64,000 nt of DNA from contig NZ_MTBQ01000002.1 in the NCBI RefSeq assembly GCF_002153375.1, forward strand, positions 498,223-562,222. Reading direction: 5' to 3'. Origin of the DNA: Oceanobacillus rekensis. GTDB lineage: Bacteria > Bacillota > Bacilli > Bacillales > Amphibacillaceae. The notes beneath the pieces were generated by a model. That model searched no databases. It was not told the origin of the DNA and saw only the letters and a program-made list of their open reading frames with translations. Each line of letters begins with the position of its first letter. Position 1 is the stretch's first letter. The position numbers were made by a program, and so were the translations under genes. Shown piece by piece: positions 50,345 through 60,570 of this stretch.

Positions 50345-52561
50345 TTGAAAGAAAAAATACTTAATTATTTTAAAGAAAGTGGAACGAAACCATTAGCAGT
50401 CGATGAAATTGAGAAAGAACTTGGAATTAGTGATGCACTTGAATTTAAAGAAGTAATTAAAGCGTTAAATGAACTTGAAGATAATGGTGAACTAGTGCGG
50501 ACACGTAAAAACCGTTTTGGCTTACCGGACAAGATGAACCTTGTTAAGGGAAAAGTCCAGATGCATGCAAAGGGTTTCGCTTTTTTAATTCGAGAGGATG
50601 AGGAAGCGAGGGACGTTTATATTCATGCGAATGATCTCGGTTCAGCTATGAATAATGATAAGGTCCTTGTTCGTCTGGAAAAAACAGAAGTGGATGGTAA
50701 TCGGCCGGAAGGAAAAGTCATTCGCATATTAGAAAGAGCGGTTATACAGGTTGTTGGAACATATGAAGATAACCGTGCTTTTGGTTTTGTCATTGCAGAT
50801 GATAAACGGATTCCAAACGATATTTTTATTCCGAAAGGTGGCACACATGGTGCTGTCAGCGGGCATAAGGTAATCGCGAGGATTACAAAATATCCGGAAG
50901 GCAGAAAAAGTGCTGAGGGTGAGATCATCCATATCCTTGGGCATAAAAATGATCCTGGAATTGATATTCTATCCATTATTTATAAACATGGAATCACTAT
51001 TGATTTTCCAGATGAAGTACTTGAACAAGCATCAAATGTTCCAGAGACGATTAAAGAGGAAGAGCTTGTTGGTCGCCGTGACTTACGTGATGAGATAATC
51101 GTTACAATTGATGGAGCAGATGCCAAAGACCTCGATGATGCCGTATCAGTCAAAAAGCTCGATAATGGGAATTATAAGCTCGGCGTTTATATTGCCGATG
51201 TTACGTACTATGTGGAAGAAGAAACATCAATCGATACAGAAGCATTTGAGCGTGGGACAAGTGTATATCTCGTTGATAGGGTAATTCCAATGATTCCACA
51301 TCGATTATCTAATGGTATTTGTTCATTGAATCCACAAGTGGACAGGCTGACGCTTGGCTGTGAAATGGAGGTTAATAATGCAGGGCAAGTAGTCAATCAT
51401 GAAATTTTCCAAAGTGTTATTAAAACAACAGAACGAATGACCTACAGTGATGTTAATAAAATTTTAGTTGATAAAGATGAAGAGGTACGGTCGAAATTTG
51501 AATCCCTTGTTCCGATGTTTGAGGATATGGAAAAGCTTGCTGAAATTCTCCGTCAAAAGCGTTTTGGACGTGGGGCAATTGATTTTGATTTTAAAGAAGC
51601 GAAAGTGCTAGTTGATGATACAGGTAAACCAACAGATGTCGTTGTTCGTGAACGAGGAGTTGGTGAACGTCTGATTGAAGAATTCATGCTTGCAGCGAAT
51701 GAAACAGTGGCAGAGCATTTTCACTGGATGGATGTTCCGTTTATACATCGTATTCACGAAGATCCGGATGAAGGGAAATTGGAGAAGTTCTTTGATTTTC
51801 TAGGGAGTCTTGGGTTATCTGTAAAAGGTACGGCAAATGAGATTCATCCACAGGCCCTTCAAAAAGTGTTGGAATCCATTCAGGGTGAACCAGAGGAATT
51901 GGTTGTTTCCAAACTAATGCTGCGGTCGATGAAACAAGCAAAGTATGACCCGCAAAGTGTTGGTCACTTCGGCTTAGCAACAGAATTTTATACCCATTTC
52001 ACATCACCGATTAGAAGGTATCCTGATTTAATTGTCCACCGTCTCATTCGAACGTATTTAATAAATAATCAATTAGACAATAAGACAACAAATAATTGGA
52101 AAAATAAACTCCCGGAGATTGCGAGACATACTTCTGAACGGGAACGCCGAGCAGTTGATGCCGAACGGGACACAGATGATTTGAAAAAGGCAGAATTCAT
52201 GCAGGATAAGATTGGTGAAGAATTCACTGGAGTTATCAGTTCTGTAACAAACTTCGGTATGTTTATTGAGTTGGAAAACACGATTGAAGGACTAATCCAT
52301 GTAAGCTATTTGACTGACGATTATTACCATTACGATGACCGTAGTCATGCATTGATTGGTGAACGAACAGCCAATGTGTATCGAATCGGACAAGAAGTTG
52401 AAGTGAAAGTGGTCAGTGTCAATACGGATGAGCATACGGTGGACTTTGAATTGGTTGGAATTCCTAAAATGAATAAGAGCAGGAAAACGAATCCACATCG
52501 GAAAGAGTTCCCATCCCCATCTAATAAAACGAAATCAAAAAAGAAAAAAAGTAAAAGATAA
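50345..52561 (+). CDS. rnr: Ribonuclease R
   Basis: 738-aa 3'-5' exoribonuclease that degrades structured RNA and takes part in trans-translation quality control. Domain order: N-terminal winged helix (1-70), two cold-shock domains (about 75-225), RNB catalytic domain with the Asp cluster [15 protein letters not shown] (~255-270) and a C-terminal S1 domain ([22 protein letters not shown], ~630-710), then a lysine-rich tail. Start is TTG after GAAGGTGACG. Neighbour of smpB and ssrA, its partners. Confidence 0.96.
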   Translation: MKEKILNYFKESGTKPLAVDEIEKELGISDALEFKEVIKALNELEDNGELVRTRKNRFGLPDKMNLVKGKVQMHAKGFAFLIREDEEARDVYIHANDLGSAMNNDKVLVRLEKTEVDGNRPEGKVIRILERAVIQVVGTYEDNRAFGFVIADDKRIPNDIFIPKGGTHGAVSGHKVIARITKYPEGRKSAEGEIIHILGHKNDPGIDILSIIYKHGITIDFPDEVLEQASNVPETIKEEELVGRRDLRDEIIVTIDGADAKDLDDAVSVKKLDNGNYKLGVYIADVTYYVEEETSIDTEAFERGTSVYLVDRVIPMIPHRLSNGICSLNPQVDRLTLGCEMEVNNAGQVVNHEIFQSVIKTTERMTYSDVNKILVDKDEEVRSKFESLVPMFEDMEKLAEILRQKRFGRGAIDFDFKEAKVLVDDTGKPTDVVVRERGVGERLIEEFMLAANETVAEHFHWMDVPFIHRIHEDPDEGKLEKFFDFLGSLGLSVKGTANEIHPQALQKVLESIQGEPEELVVSKLMLRSMKQAKYDPQSVGHFGLATEFYTHFTSPIRRYPDLIVHRLIRTYLINNQLDNKTTNNWKNKLPEIARHTSERERRAVDAERDTDDLKKAEFMQDKIGEEFTGVISSVTNFGMFIELENTIEGLIHVSYLTDDYYHYDDRSHALIGERTANVYRIGQEVEVKVVSVNTDEHTVDFELVGIPKMNKSRKTNPHRKEFPSPSNKTKSKKKKSKR

Positions 52562-52592
52562 GCCAGACACTCTGTTTGGCTTATTTTTTTCG
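52558..52592 (+). terminator. Terminator of rnr
   Basis: 12-bp stem ATAAGCCAGACA / TGTTTGGCTTAT (one G-U) with 3-nt loop, overlapping the stop, then TTTTTT. Confidence 0.85.
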
Positions 52593-52694
52593 CGGAATTT
52601 ACAACAATGACAGTTACCTAAATTTTGTGTCATCAAAACAATAGAAGATGCATATATATATTTTATTAAAAGTTGCACCCGGGAAAACTATTTG

Positions 52695-52723
52695 TTGACA
52701 CCTAACTAATTGTCCTATAGACT
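52695..52723 (+). promoter_or_regulatory. Possible promoter of the ZIP transporter gene
   Basis: TTGACA (52695-52700), 17-bp spacer, TAGACT (52718-52723). A TATAAT further downstream lacks a -35. No clear Zur or MntR palindrome recognised. Confidence 0.45.
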
Positions 52724-52805
52724 ACTTATTATAATAGTACTAATAATAATGTGTTTTCAGATAAATACGGTGCAACATACTAATCGATGTTTGGAGTGAT
52801 TTTGA

Positions 52806-53612
52806 ATGAATGATGTTTTATTTGCCTTCTTGTTAACGTTGTTTGCTGGGCTTGCTACAGGTGTTGGAAGTTTACTCGCTTTCTTTGCCAAAACCACGAA
52901 TACGAAATTTTTGTCATTTGCTCTAGGATTATCTGCAGGAGTTATGATTTATGTATCCATGATCGAGATTTTTTTTAAAGCTAAAGATTCACTCACTTCT
53001 TCCATGGGAGCAACGCAGGGGTATTGGGTAACAATACTGGCCTTTTTTGCCGGAATGTTATTGATTGGTATAATCGATAAATTCATTCCAAAATATACGA
53101 ATCCCCATGAAGTCAAAAAGGTGGAGGATATGGAAAAACCGAAAAACCCTGTAAATGATCCGGCCTTATTGAAGATGGGAATGTTTACGGCATTAGCCAT
53201 TGCAATCCACAACTTTCCGGAAGGGATTGCAACATTTGTCTCTACGTTGCAGGATCCATCAATCGGAATAGCGATTGCAGTTGCAGTTGCGATTCATAAT
53301 ATACCAGAAGGAATCGCAGTGTCTGTTCCTATTTACTATGCTACTGGTGATAAGAAGAAAGCATTTAAACTTTCCTTCCTATCAGGGCTCGCAGAACCTG
53401 TAGGAGCAATTGTCGCCTTCCTGATCTTAATGCCTTTTCTCACAGAAACCTTATTTGGAATTATATTTGCTATGGTGGCTGGTATTATGGTATTTATCTC
53501 TTTAGATGAACTACTTCCCGCTGCAAAAAAATACGATGAGGCCCATCTTTCCATATATGGCGTGATGACTGGTATGGCCGTTATGGCAGTCAGTTTAGTA
53601 CTACTTGCATAA
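52806..53612 (+). CDS. zupT: ZIP-family divalent metal transporter (ZupT)
   Basis: 268 aa with about eight membrane helices. Metal-binding motifs in helices IV and V are conserved: HNFPEGIATF (~138-147) and HNIPEGIAVSVP (~164-175). It probably imports zinc and perhaps other divalent metals. The loop between helices III and IV is charged, as usual for ZIP proteins. Inserted between rnr and smpB, which are adjacent in B. subtilis, with its own putative promoter. Confidence 0.9.
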   Translation: MNDVLFAFLLTLFAGLATGVGSLLAFFAKTTNTKFLSFALGLSAGVMIYVSMIEIFFKAKDSLTSSMGATQGYWVTILAFFAGMLLIGIIDKFIPKYTNPHEVKKVEDMEKPKNPVNDPALLKMGMFTALAIAIHNFPEGIATFVSTLQDPSIGIAIAVAVAIHNIPEGIAVSVPIYYATGDKKKAFKLSFLSGLAEPVGAIVAFLILMPFLTETLFGIIFAMVAGIMVFISLDELLPAAKKYDEAHLSIYGVMTGMAVMAVSLVLLA

Positions 53613-53690
53613 TTTAAATGTATTCTGATTGGAATCATACTGAATCTTTGTTAAAATAAGGGTCTATGGGAAGCAGTAGGAGGAACATTT

Positions 53691-54158
53691 ATGCCAAAAG
53701 GACATGGAAAAGCAATCACTCAAAATAAAAAAGCAAGGCATGATTATTTAATTGAAGAAACATATGAGGCAGGAATCGTATTACAGGGAACAGAGATTAA
53801 GTCACTACGAAATGGGCGAGTGAATTTGAAAGATTCCCATGCAAGAATTGATAGGCGCGGTGAAGTACAGCTAATCAATTTACACATCGCGGAATATGAG
53901 CAAGGGAACCGTTATAATCATGACCCTACTCGAACCCGCAAACTCCTGCTGCATCGAAAAGAAATTGATAAGTTAATCGGATTAACCCAACAGCAAGGCT
54001 ATGCACTTATTCCATTGAAAATCTATATTAAAAATGGATTTGCAAAAGTGCTGATTGGACTAGGAAAAGGGAAAAAGAAATACGATAAGCGTGAAGACCT
54101 GAAGCGGAAACAAATGAAACGTGATGTAGACCGTGCTATCAAGGAACATGTGAAGTAA
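53691..54158 (+). CDS. smpB: SsrA-binding protein SmpB
   Basis: 155-aa RNA-binding protein that delivers tmRNA to stalled ribosomes. N-terminal [33 protein letters not shown] and NLKDSHARI are the family signature; the C-terminal tail ([26 protein letters not shown]) is the basic helix that occupies the mRNA channel. AGGAGGAAC precedes ATG. ssrA follows after about 110 bp. Confidence 0.96.
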   Translation: MPKGHGKAITQNKKARHDYLIEETYEAGIVLQGTEIKSLRNGRVNLKDSHARIDRRGEVQLINLHIAEYEQGNRYNHDPTRTRKLLLHRKEIDKLIGLTQQQGYALIPLKIYIKNGFAKVLIGLGKGKKKYDKREDLKRKQMKRDVDRAIKEHVK

Positions 54159-54267
54159 ACTACCAAGTAAATCTTTCCATCCCTTGAATTTAACAGGATA
54201 TCTGTTATAATAAAAGATGTAGTACAAATTATGAATGCTCAATTTTACCGAGCGTTTCTCCTTTTTT

Positions 54268-54629
54268 GGGGACGTTACGGATTCGACAGGGATAGATTGA
54301 GCTCAGGTTGCATGTCGAGGTTACGGCTCGTAAAACGTTAAACGCCTATAATAACTGGCAAAGAACAAAATTACTCTTTAGCAGCTGCGTAAGTAGCACT
54401 AAAGGATCCTTCCTGTTATCGCTCGTGTGGCAGATTGAAGGGTCTCAAATGAAGCGGGCTATACTACCATCCTCCGTCTGGGGAACGGTAGTTGAACTGA
54501 ATCAGACTAGCTACTCTGAAGCCTGTTGATAGGCTGAAGGATAAGCGAATGATAATATATCAACTAAGCATGTAGAGGCCTGAGTGCCAATATCTCTGGA
54601 CGTGGGTTCGATTCCCACCGTCTCCACCA
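54268..54629 (+). ncRNA. ssrA: Transfer-messenger RNA
   Basis: About 362 nt. tRNA-like ends GGGGACG / CGTCTCC-ACCA pair with one G-U and CCA is encoded; the T-arm GTGGGTTCGATTCCCAC is clear. The tag frame begins at GGC 54357 (a preceding GCC/GCA resume codon is not seen) and reads GKEQNYSLAAA then TAA at 54390-54392. The hydrophobic LAAA end is a ClpXP degron; ClpP is encoded at 23 kb. A short spurious reading frame overlaps the 5' half. Confidence 0.95.
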
Positions 54630-54656
54630 ATACATAATATGTTGGTGGTTTTTTTA
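54624..54656 (+). terminator. Terminator of ssrA
   Basis: CCACCAA / TTGGTGG stem using the encoded 3' CCA region, followed by seven T residues. Confidence 0.75.
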
Positions 54657-54675
54657 TGTCTATTTTTCATCAGAA

Positions 54676-55004
54676 CACAAGCTTACCAATTTGGAAGGCT
54701 TGTGCTTCTTCAGTAAGATGGGGCATCTCTTGCCCTTAGGCTTAGCAATTATATTGAAATGGAATAAGGACGAACAATTTATAACAAACATCAAACATCA
54801 AAGAGCAAGGGCATCCTTTAAACTAAGATAAACAAAGTATATGTCGCTTGTAAGCGTTTTTTAAGCGGTAATACCCCGATATTTGCCGATATATCAGGTT
54901 TGGTAATAGATAATGACAGTGTTATGTTAATATAGCGCTCGTTTTTTTATGGACAATGGGCCGGTTCCCATGTCCCACAAAATTATGGAAGGAAGTTGAT
55001 ATTT
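54676..55004 (+). other. Intergenic region upstream of the NCS1 permease
   Basis: Holds a hairpin CACAAGC/GCTTGTG (54676-54704) with interior like the terminator after the permease, a cre-like TGTAAGCGTTTT (12 of 14 positions, near 54849) and CCGATATTTGCCGATATATC, a short direct repeat. No gene, known riboswitch or clear promoter recognised. Confidence 0.4.
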
Positions 55005-56399
55005 ATGAGATCTGGTGAAGTTGCAGATCGCAAAGTTTCAAAGGAGATTAGTGATGATTATTCACTAGAAAAAGTCCCTCGTGACAAAAGGAATATGAGT
55101 TGGTTAAGCGTTACAAATATTACTTTTGGTATTGCCACGGCAATTTTCTATTTGCAAATGGGCAGTGTCATGGCGCTACAATTCGGTGCAATTAATGCAA
55201 TCATTTCAGCTGTTTATGCTATTGTTGTTGCTGGTATATTGGGAACAATTATTGCATATTTATCCGCTAAAGCCGGTATGAATGTAAATTTATTATCGAG
55301 AGGTGGTGGATTTGGTTATATCGGTGCCTCATTAACTTCTTTAATCTACGCATCAAACTTTATCATGTATTGTGCTTTTGAAGGTATGATATTGGTTGCT
55401 GCAGTCAATGCGTTTTTCCCCGCTGTCCCAATTTGGATATGGATTGTATTCTTCGGAACAATTATTATACCTCTAAATTGGTTTGGAATTAAACAATTAG
55501 ATAAATTACAAAAATGGACATTACCGGTATTCGGTATTTTTTTAATGGCTGCTATTATTGTGGCATTAAATACGCCATCCGTTTATGGAGGCAGTTTCTG
55601 GACATATATGCCAGAGGGTGTGCAAATTGGAGGTACAGCTTTATTGTTGTGTATCGGTATGCAGCATGGCATTATGGGTCTGACGGCATTAATTGCTTCA
55701 GACTATGCAAGATATCTTAAACCAGAAGACATCAAAATAGGTTCCGTAGTAATCGGATTTGTCCCCCAAATATTCTGTTTTGGTGTGATGGGTGGTCTAG
55801 GTATCTGGTTTGGTGTTCGTTTAGGCGAAGGAAATCCAGGTATTTATATTGTATTTTTATTAGGCCTTGGGGGAGCACTTTTTACAATGCTCACACAAGT
55901 ACGAATTAATATTACAAATATTTACAGCAGTTCCTTATCCTTATCCAACTTTTTTGAGAATGTTTTTAACTTTAAGCCCGGAAGACGCTTTTGGGTCGTC
56001 ATTTCAGGTATCCTAGCAATCATGTTAATGCTCGGTGGTATTGTAGATCATTTAGGTGCTGTGATGACATTCCAAGGAGTCTTTCTACTAACATGGGCAG
56101 CAATATTAGTAGCGGATGCCTTAGTTGTAAAAAAATGGATGAAAATTGGTCCAAGTTATTATGAAGAAAAGCAAGAAAGATTGTATAAATGGAATCCAGT
56201 TGGTGTTGTACCATTACTCCTTGCGAGTGGTTTGGGAACAGTTGCTGCATTAGGTTATATGGGAGAATTCTTACAAAGTACTGCAGCATTTTTTGCAGCA
56301 TTCCTTGCAGCCATCTTAACCATCTTTATTGCAAAAATAACCGATGGTAAATACTATCTTAAACAAGAAGAAAGAAAATCGAAAAGACATACCGCGTAA
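55005..56399 (+). CDS. NCS1-family nucleobase/allantoin-type permease
   Basis: 464-aa polytopic transporter with about 12 membrane helices of the purine-cytosine permease (NCS1, CodB-like) family; N-terminal LEKVPRDKRNMSWLSVTNITFGIATAIF and the GGGFGYIGASLTSLIYASNF segment are typical. Substrate not identifiable: no deaminase or hydantoinase is adjacent. ATG 55005 follows AAGGAAG; an in-frame TTG nine bases upstream overlaps it. Flanked by two similar hairpins, possibly a block added between ssrA and the sugar cassette. Confidence 0.88.
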   Translation: MRSGEVADRKVSKEISDDYSLEKVPRDKRNMSWLSVTNITFGIATAIFYLQMGSVMALQFGAINAIISAVYAIVVAGILGTIIAYLSAKAGMNVNLLSRGGGFGYIGASLTSLIYASNFIMYCAFEGMILVAAVNAFFPAVPIWIWIVFFGTIIIPLNWFGIKQLDKLQKWTLPVFGIFLMAAIIVALNTPSVYGGSFWTYMPEGVQIGGTALLLCIGMQHGIMGLTALIASDYARYLKPEDIKIGSVVIGFVPQIFCFGVMGGLGIWFGVRLGEGNPGIYIVFLLGLGGALFTMLTQVRINITNIYSSSLSLSNFFENVFNFKPGRRFWVVISGILAIMLMLGGIVDHLGAVMTFQGVFLLTWAAILVADALVVKKWMKIGPSYYEEKQERLYKWNPVGVVPLLLASGLGTVAALGYMGEFLQSTAAFFAAFLAAILTIFIAKITDGKYYLKQEERKSKRHTA

Positions 56400-56412
56400 T
56401 GATTAATCACGC

Positions 56413-56458
56413 AAAGCACAAGCTTTCCAATTCTGGAGAGTTTGTGCTTTTTTATTTT
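56413..56458 (+). terminator. Terminator of the permease gene
   Basis: 17-bp stem AAAGCACAAGCTTTCCA / TGGAGAGTTTGTGCTTT (minor mismatches) with T run. Confidence 0.85.
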
Positions 56459-56623
56459 TAAATAATTAAATAGCCTGGTTACAGGAAGGCTATTGTCATC
56501 TGACATCAATTTGAAATATAACTGTAAGATTAGTTACCAACTAAACGGGAATAGACTATAAGACTAAAAGTGCTTTTAACAACAAATTGATTATTAGACA
56601 AAAATCGGGGAGTGAAGGTCATT

Positions 56624-57556
56624 ATGAAGGGAATTATTTTGGCTGGGGGGAGCGGTACGCGTTTGTCTCCTAGTACAGACAGTATGAATAAGCATTTATT
56701 ACCGGTATATGATAAGCCGATGATTTATTATCCGCTTTCGGTGCTGATGCTTGCCGGGATTAGGGATATTATGATTATTAGTACACCCGAGGATACACCA
56801 CGTTTCCAAAAGCTATTGGGCGATGGTTCAGAATTAGGCATTTCATTGAAATATCGGGAACAGGCAGAACCTAAAGGGATTCTGGAAGCCCTTACAATCT
56901 CTGAAGATTTTATTGGAAAAGATAAAGTGACATTAATACTTGCGGATAATATTTTCTATGGACAAGGATTTACAACCATTCTTAGAGATGCAATTAAAAA
57001 GCATAGATATGCAACTATTTTTGGTTATCGGGTTAAAGACCCAAGGCGTTTTGGAGTCGTAGAATTTAATGATCATCAAAAGGCGATTTCCTTGGAAGAA
57101 AAACCGGAGGAACCAAAATCAGATTTTGCTGTGACAGGTCTTTATATTTACGATCATCGGGCAGTAAAAATTGCAAAGAAACTGACTCCATCTAATCGCG
57201 GTGAACTGGAAATTACCGATTTAAATAGAGAATATATGAAATGGAATCACTTGGATGTTGAATTACTAGGTAGAGGTTTTGCCTGGATGGATGCAGGTAC
57301 ACAAGAGGCATTATTTGAAACTGCGGAATTTGTTAAAACAACTCAGCAACGCCAAGGCTTTAAAATTGCCTGCCTGGAGGAAATTGCTTATTACCTTGGT
57401 TATATAACAAAAGAAGTACTTTTCGAAAAAGGGAAATCAATGGAAAAGAATGATTATGGACAATATTTGATGGAAATTGCTCAAAGAAAGCATACGGAGC
57501 AGTACTGGGATTCCGTGGCTCATCATCCAATGATGGGGCTGGTGGAAAATGAATAA
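56624..57556 (+). CDS. rmlA: Glucose-1-phosphate thymidylyltransferase
   Basis: 310-aa nucleotidyltransferase that joins glucose 1-phosphate and dTTP to dTDP-glucose. N-terminal [31 protein letters not shown] signature (the Rossmann G-x-G-T-R-L is at about residues 7-12), LADNIFYGQ (~108) and the [15 protein letters not shown] segment. ATG 56624 fits GGGGAGTGA; the longer start overlaps it. First gene of a seven-gene run; its end overlaps rmlB by 8 bp. No rmlC or rmlD follows, so the product does not go to rhamnose here. Confidence 0.94.
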   Translation: MKGIILAGGSGTRLSPSTDSMNKHLLPVYDKPMIYYPLSVLMLAGIRDIMIISTPEDTPRFQKLLGDGSELGISLKYREQAEPKGILEALTISEDFIGKDKVTLILADNIFYGQGFTTILRDAIKKHRYATIFGYRVKDPRRFGVVEFNDHQKAISLEEKPEEPKSDFAVTGLYIYDHRAVKIAKKLTPSNRGELEITDLNREYMKWNHLDVELLGRGFAWMDAGTQEALFETAEFVKTTQQRQGFKIACLEEIAYYLGYITKEVLFEKGKSMEKNDYGQYLMEIAQRKHTEQYWDSVAHHPMMGLVENE

Positions 57557-58586
57557 CCTGAAATCTACAATACTTATTACTGGTGGGGCAGGTTTTATTG
57601 GCTCTAATTTTATCCATTATTATATGAAACAACATCCCCATGTCAACCTATTGAATATCGACAAACTGACATATGCAGGATCAATGGAAAACCTGATAGA
57701 AGTGGAAGGCAAAGATAACTATCAATTTATCCACGGTGATATCACACATGAAAGCTTGCTTAATAATATTTTCAGGAACTACGATATCAAAGGTGTTATC
57801 CATTTCGCGGCTGAGTCCCATGTTGATCGTTCCATCAAAGACTCTAGAGCATTTATTGAATCGAATGTACTTGGTACGATGACGCTCCTACAGGCTGCAA
57901 GGGAAGATTGGGAAAAGAAGGGGGAACTATCCAACAGGCGTTTTTACCAAATTTCAACCGATGAAGTGTATGGAACGCTTGGTGCGGAAGGTAAATTTAC
58001 CGAACAAACTCCTTACAATCCTAGAAATCCATACAGTGCGTCCAAGGCGGGAGCAAATCTATTGGTGCGAAGTTTCGGATATACATATGGGATGAATGTG
58101 GTCATATCATCCAGCTCCAACAACTTCGGACCGAGACAGCATCTGGAAAAGCTGATCCCAACGATTATTAGCAATGCATTGGCAGGTACACAGATTCCAA
58201 TTTATGGTGATGGAGAAAATGTTCGTGACTGGCTCTATGTGGAAGATCACTGCAGGGCACTGGAAGTCATCTATCATCATGGTCAATCGCTGGAGACATA
58301 TAATGTTGGTGGCAGTAATGAAAGAACAAATATCGTTATTGCTGAACAGATTTGTGGAATTCTCGATTCTTTAAAACCTGAATTAAGAAAGAGGTTGAAC
58401 CTTAATAGTTTTAAAGATTTAATCCGTTTTACAGAGGATCGCAAAGGTCATGACCGTAGATATGCAGTAGATGATAGTAAACTTAAGAGTGAACTGGGCT
58501 GGAAACCAAAAGAAGATTTTGATACTGGATTGCAAAAAACAGTGGAATGGTATGTTAATCAATGGAATTTACAACCAAACCGCTAA
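57549..58586 (+). CDS. rmlB: dTDP-glucose 4,6-dehydratase
   Basis: 345-aa extended SDR that makes dTDP-4-keto-6-deoxyglucose. NAD motif [10 protein letters not shown] (residues 12-21), STDEVYG (~138-144) with catalytic Asp-Glu, and Y-x-x-x-K in [14 protein letters not shown] (~162). Conserved [16 protein letters not shown] and dTDP-binding region follow. Overlaps rmlA before and the glycosyltransferase gene after (25 bp), indicating tight coupling. It feeds the aminotransferase encoded four genes later. Confidence 0.95.
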   Translation: MNNLKSTILITGGAGFIGSNFIHYYMKQHPHVNLLNIDKLTYAGSMENLIEVEGKDNYQFIHGDITHESLLNNIFRNYDIKGVIHFAAESHVDRSIKDSRAFIESNVLGTMTLLQAAREDWEKKGELSNRRFYQISTDEVYGTLGAEGKFTEQTPYNPRNPYSASKAGANLLVRSFGYTYGMNVVISSSSNNFGPRQHLEKLIPTIISNALAGTQIPIYGDGENVRDWLYVEDHCRALEVIYHHGQSLETYNVGGSNERTNIVIAEQICGILDSLKPELRKRLNLNSFKDLIRFTEDRKGHDRRYAVDDSKLKSELGWKPKEDFDTGLQKTVEWYVNQWNLQPNR

Positions 58587-59515
58587 TTTCCGTAGTCGTT
58601 CCTGTTTACGGTTGCAAGACTTGCCTGAAGGAACTTTGCAGCCGGATTATTCGTACAATCACAATGATACCAGCCCAATATGAAATTATTCTAGTAAACG
58701 ATGCAAGTCCAGACAATGCATGGGATACGATTAAATATTTAAGCGAACAGGACGATGGAATAAAAGGAATCGATTTTGCAAGAAATTTTGGCCAGCATCA
58801 TGCCATAACGGCAGGTCTGGATTATACAAGCGGCGACTGGGTTGTCGTAATGGACTGTGATTTGCAGGACAGACCGGAAGAGATTGCTAATTTATATAAA
58901 AAAGCTATGGAAGGCTATGAAGTTGTTTTTGGGAAGCGGACGGTAAGACAAGATAACTGGTTAAAGAAGAAATCTTCCCAAGTCTTTTATCGTATTTATG
59001 ATTATTTTAGTGGCCAAATGACAGATCCATCGACAGCTAATTTCAGTATAAATTCCAAAAAGGTTGTTAAGAGCTACAGGAGAATTCGGGAACAAAACCG
59101 TTATTTCCCATTATTCATAAAATGGATGGGCTATAAATCAGCGAATATTTCTGTTGAACACAATACTAGAAAGGAAGGGAAGTCCTCTTATAGTATTGGA
59201 AAACTAATCAATTTGGCGACTGATGCGATTATTTCTCAATCTAACAAGCCGCTCCGCCTATCAATCCAAATCGGATTTCTAATGTCCCTTGCATCCTTTA
59301 TATATGCCATGTATTTATTTTTCCGCTATTTCTTTCTTGACCAGGCTGTCGAGGGGTGGACAAGTGTCATGGTATCTATCTTCTTTATTGGTGGATTGAT
59401 TTTCTTTAACTTTGGCATTCTTGGTTTATATATTGGAAAGATTTTTAATGAGACAAAGGGAAGACCACTCTATCTAATTAGAGAGACAACAGATGTAACA
59501 GAGGAATGGAGATGA
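58562..59515 (+). CDS. GT2 polyprenyl-phosphate glycosyltransferase (CsbB/GtrB/ArnC type)
   Basis: 317-aa membrane-anchored glycosyltransferase. N-terminal GT-A domain with [21 protein letters not shown] and the metal-binding DCDLQDRPEEI (~92-102), then two C-terminal membrane helices (about 232-258 and 266-290), as in enzymes moving a sugar from a nucleotide donor to undecaprenyl phosphate on the cytoplasmic side. The donor here is inferred to be dTDP-Fuc4NAc from the surrounding genes. The start lies 25 bp inside rmlB. Confidence 0.88.
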   Translation: MEFTTKPLISVVVPVYGCKTCLKELCSRIIRTITMIPAQYEIILVNDASPDNAWDTIKYLSEQDDGIKGIDFARNFGQHHAITAGLDYTSGDWVVVMDCDLQDRPEEIANLYKKAMEGYEVVFGKRTVRQDNWLKKKSSQVFYRIYDYFSGQMTDPSTANFSINSKKVVKSYRRIREQNRYFPLFIKWMGYKSANISVEHNTRKEGKSSYSIGKLINLATDAIISQSNKPLRLSIQIGFLMSLASFIYAMYLFFRYFFLDQAVEGWTSVMVSIFFIGGLIFFNFGILGLYIGKIFNETKGRPLYLIRETTDVTEEWR

Positions 59516-59519
59516 TACA

Positions 59520-60209
59520 TTGACTTATTTAAAACCAACCCCATGGGATAAGCGGAATTTCCATGTGGAGACATACCAACTGACGGAGTACTCTGAAGCA
59601 GCTTTAGAGGAGACTAGGGAAACAGAAGGACATTTCACGGTGAAGGTCGATCCGTTTGCCAATAAAGAAAGGTTAAAGAATTTTGGGTTCTATTACGTTG
59701 ATACGTTAATCGAGCCAGTATGCAAAAAGGACCATTTGCTTGCAATAAATAATAGCAGTATCGATTTTAGCCGGGATTATAGCAAGAAAAAAATCTTGGA
59801 TATTGCAGAGGAATCCTTTAAAGGTGGTCGCTTTCATCGTGATTTCAATATCCCAAACTATATGGCAGATAGGCGTTACCGCAACTGGGTCAGTGATTTG
59901 ATTGAAAAAGACCTTATTCTAGCTTTGCATGTTGAAGGAAGGACAGCTGGTTTTTTTGCTTATGAAGACGATCATATTTTGCTTTTGGCCTTCCATGAAG
60001 ATTTTCGGGGAAAAGGTTTGGCAAGAGCATTCACAAGTGCATGTATTCAAGAACAATTTAAAATTACCGGTTACGATCTTTTACGAACTTCCATATCACC
60101 ATCCAACCCGGCATCATTGAATGTATTTATCTCACTTGGATTCCGTTTGAAGGGATCTGTCGATGTATACCATAAATTAAATGGTTCCCTATTGGTTGGA
60201 GGGGAATGA
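59520..60209 (+). CDS. WecD/RffC-like GNAT N-acetyltransferase
   Basis: 229-aa protein with a C-terminal GNAT domain: acetyl-CoA loop HEDFRGKGLARAF (~160-172) and the closing NPASLNVFISLGFRLKG. The N-terminal half and the RFHRDFNIPN...YRNWVSDLIEK segment resemble dTDP-fucosamine acetyltransferase WecD of enterobacteria. It would acetylate the 4-amino group of dTDP-4-amino-4,6-dideoxygalactose. Start is TTG 5 bp after the glycosyltransferase, with GGAGATG upstream. The alternative is acylation with another group. Confidence 0.78.
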   Translation: MTYLKPTPWDKRNFHVETYQLTEYSEAALEETRETEGHFTVKVDPFANKERLKNFGFYYVDTLIEPVCKKDHLLAINNSSIDFSRDYSKKKILDIAEESFKGGRFHRDFNIPNYMADRRYRNWVSDLIEKDLILALHVEGRTAGFFAYEDDHILLLAFHEDFRGKGLARAFTSACIQEQFKITGYDLLRTSISPSNPASLNVFISLGFRLKGSVDVYHKLNGSLLVGGE

Positions 60210-60565
60210 TGGGTTACTTTTATATATTAAGTACGATTATGTTTACGGTCTACGGGCAGCTGATTATCAAGTGGACGATGGACAAGCAAGGAGGGCTGCC
60301 TGAAGGTTTCTGGGATAAGATCATGTTTCTTTTTCAGTTATTACTAAATCCCTGGATCCTGTCCGGATTTCTGGCGGCATTTCTGGCTGCACTCAGTTGG
60401 ATGGCAGCAATGACTAAGTTCGATATAAGTTATGCCTATCCATTTATGAGCTTGTCATTTGTCCTTGTTTTTATATTATCGGTATTTTTATTCGGTGAGC
60501 CTGTCAGTACACAGAAAGTAATCGGTTTTGCATTCATTGTACTAGGCATTATTGTAATGAGGTGA
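60209..60565 (+). CDS. SMR/ArnE-like small membrane protein, putative lipid-sugar flippase
   Basis: 118-aa protein with four hydrophobic helices (about residues 2-20, 37-58, 66-90 and 96-116), an EamA/small-multidrug-resistance fold similar to ArnE. Conserved features include an early Gln-Lys pair (YGQLIIKW) and DISYAYPFMSLSFVLV. In a lipid-linked sugar cassette the role expected is flipping undecaprenyl-phosphate-sugar, the step done by GtrA/GtcA elsewhere. ATG 60209 is preferred to 60206 because of spacing from GGAGGGG. Overlaps the GNAT stop. Confidence 0.8.
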   Translation: MGYFYILSTIMFTVYGQLIIKWTMDKQGGLPEGFWDKIMFLFQLLLNPWILSGFLAAFLAALSWMAAMTKFDISYAYPFMSLSFVLVFILSVFLFGEPVSTQKVIGFAFIVLGIIVMR

Positions 60566-60570
60566 TAAAG

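Noticed and set aside
54308..54529. 73-codon reading frame inside ssrA
   Set aside because: Lies within the structured tmRNA; the only translated part is the short tag.
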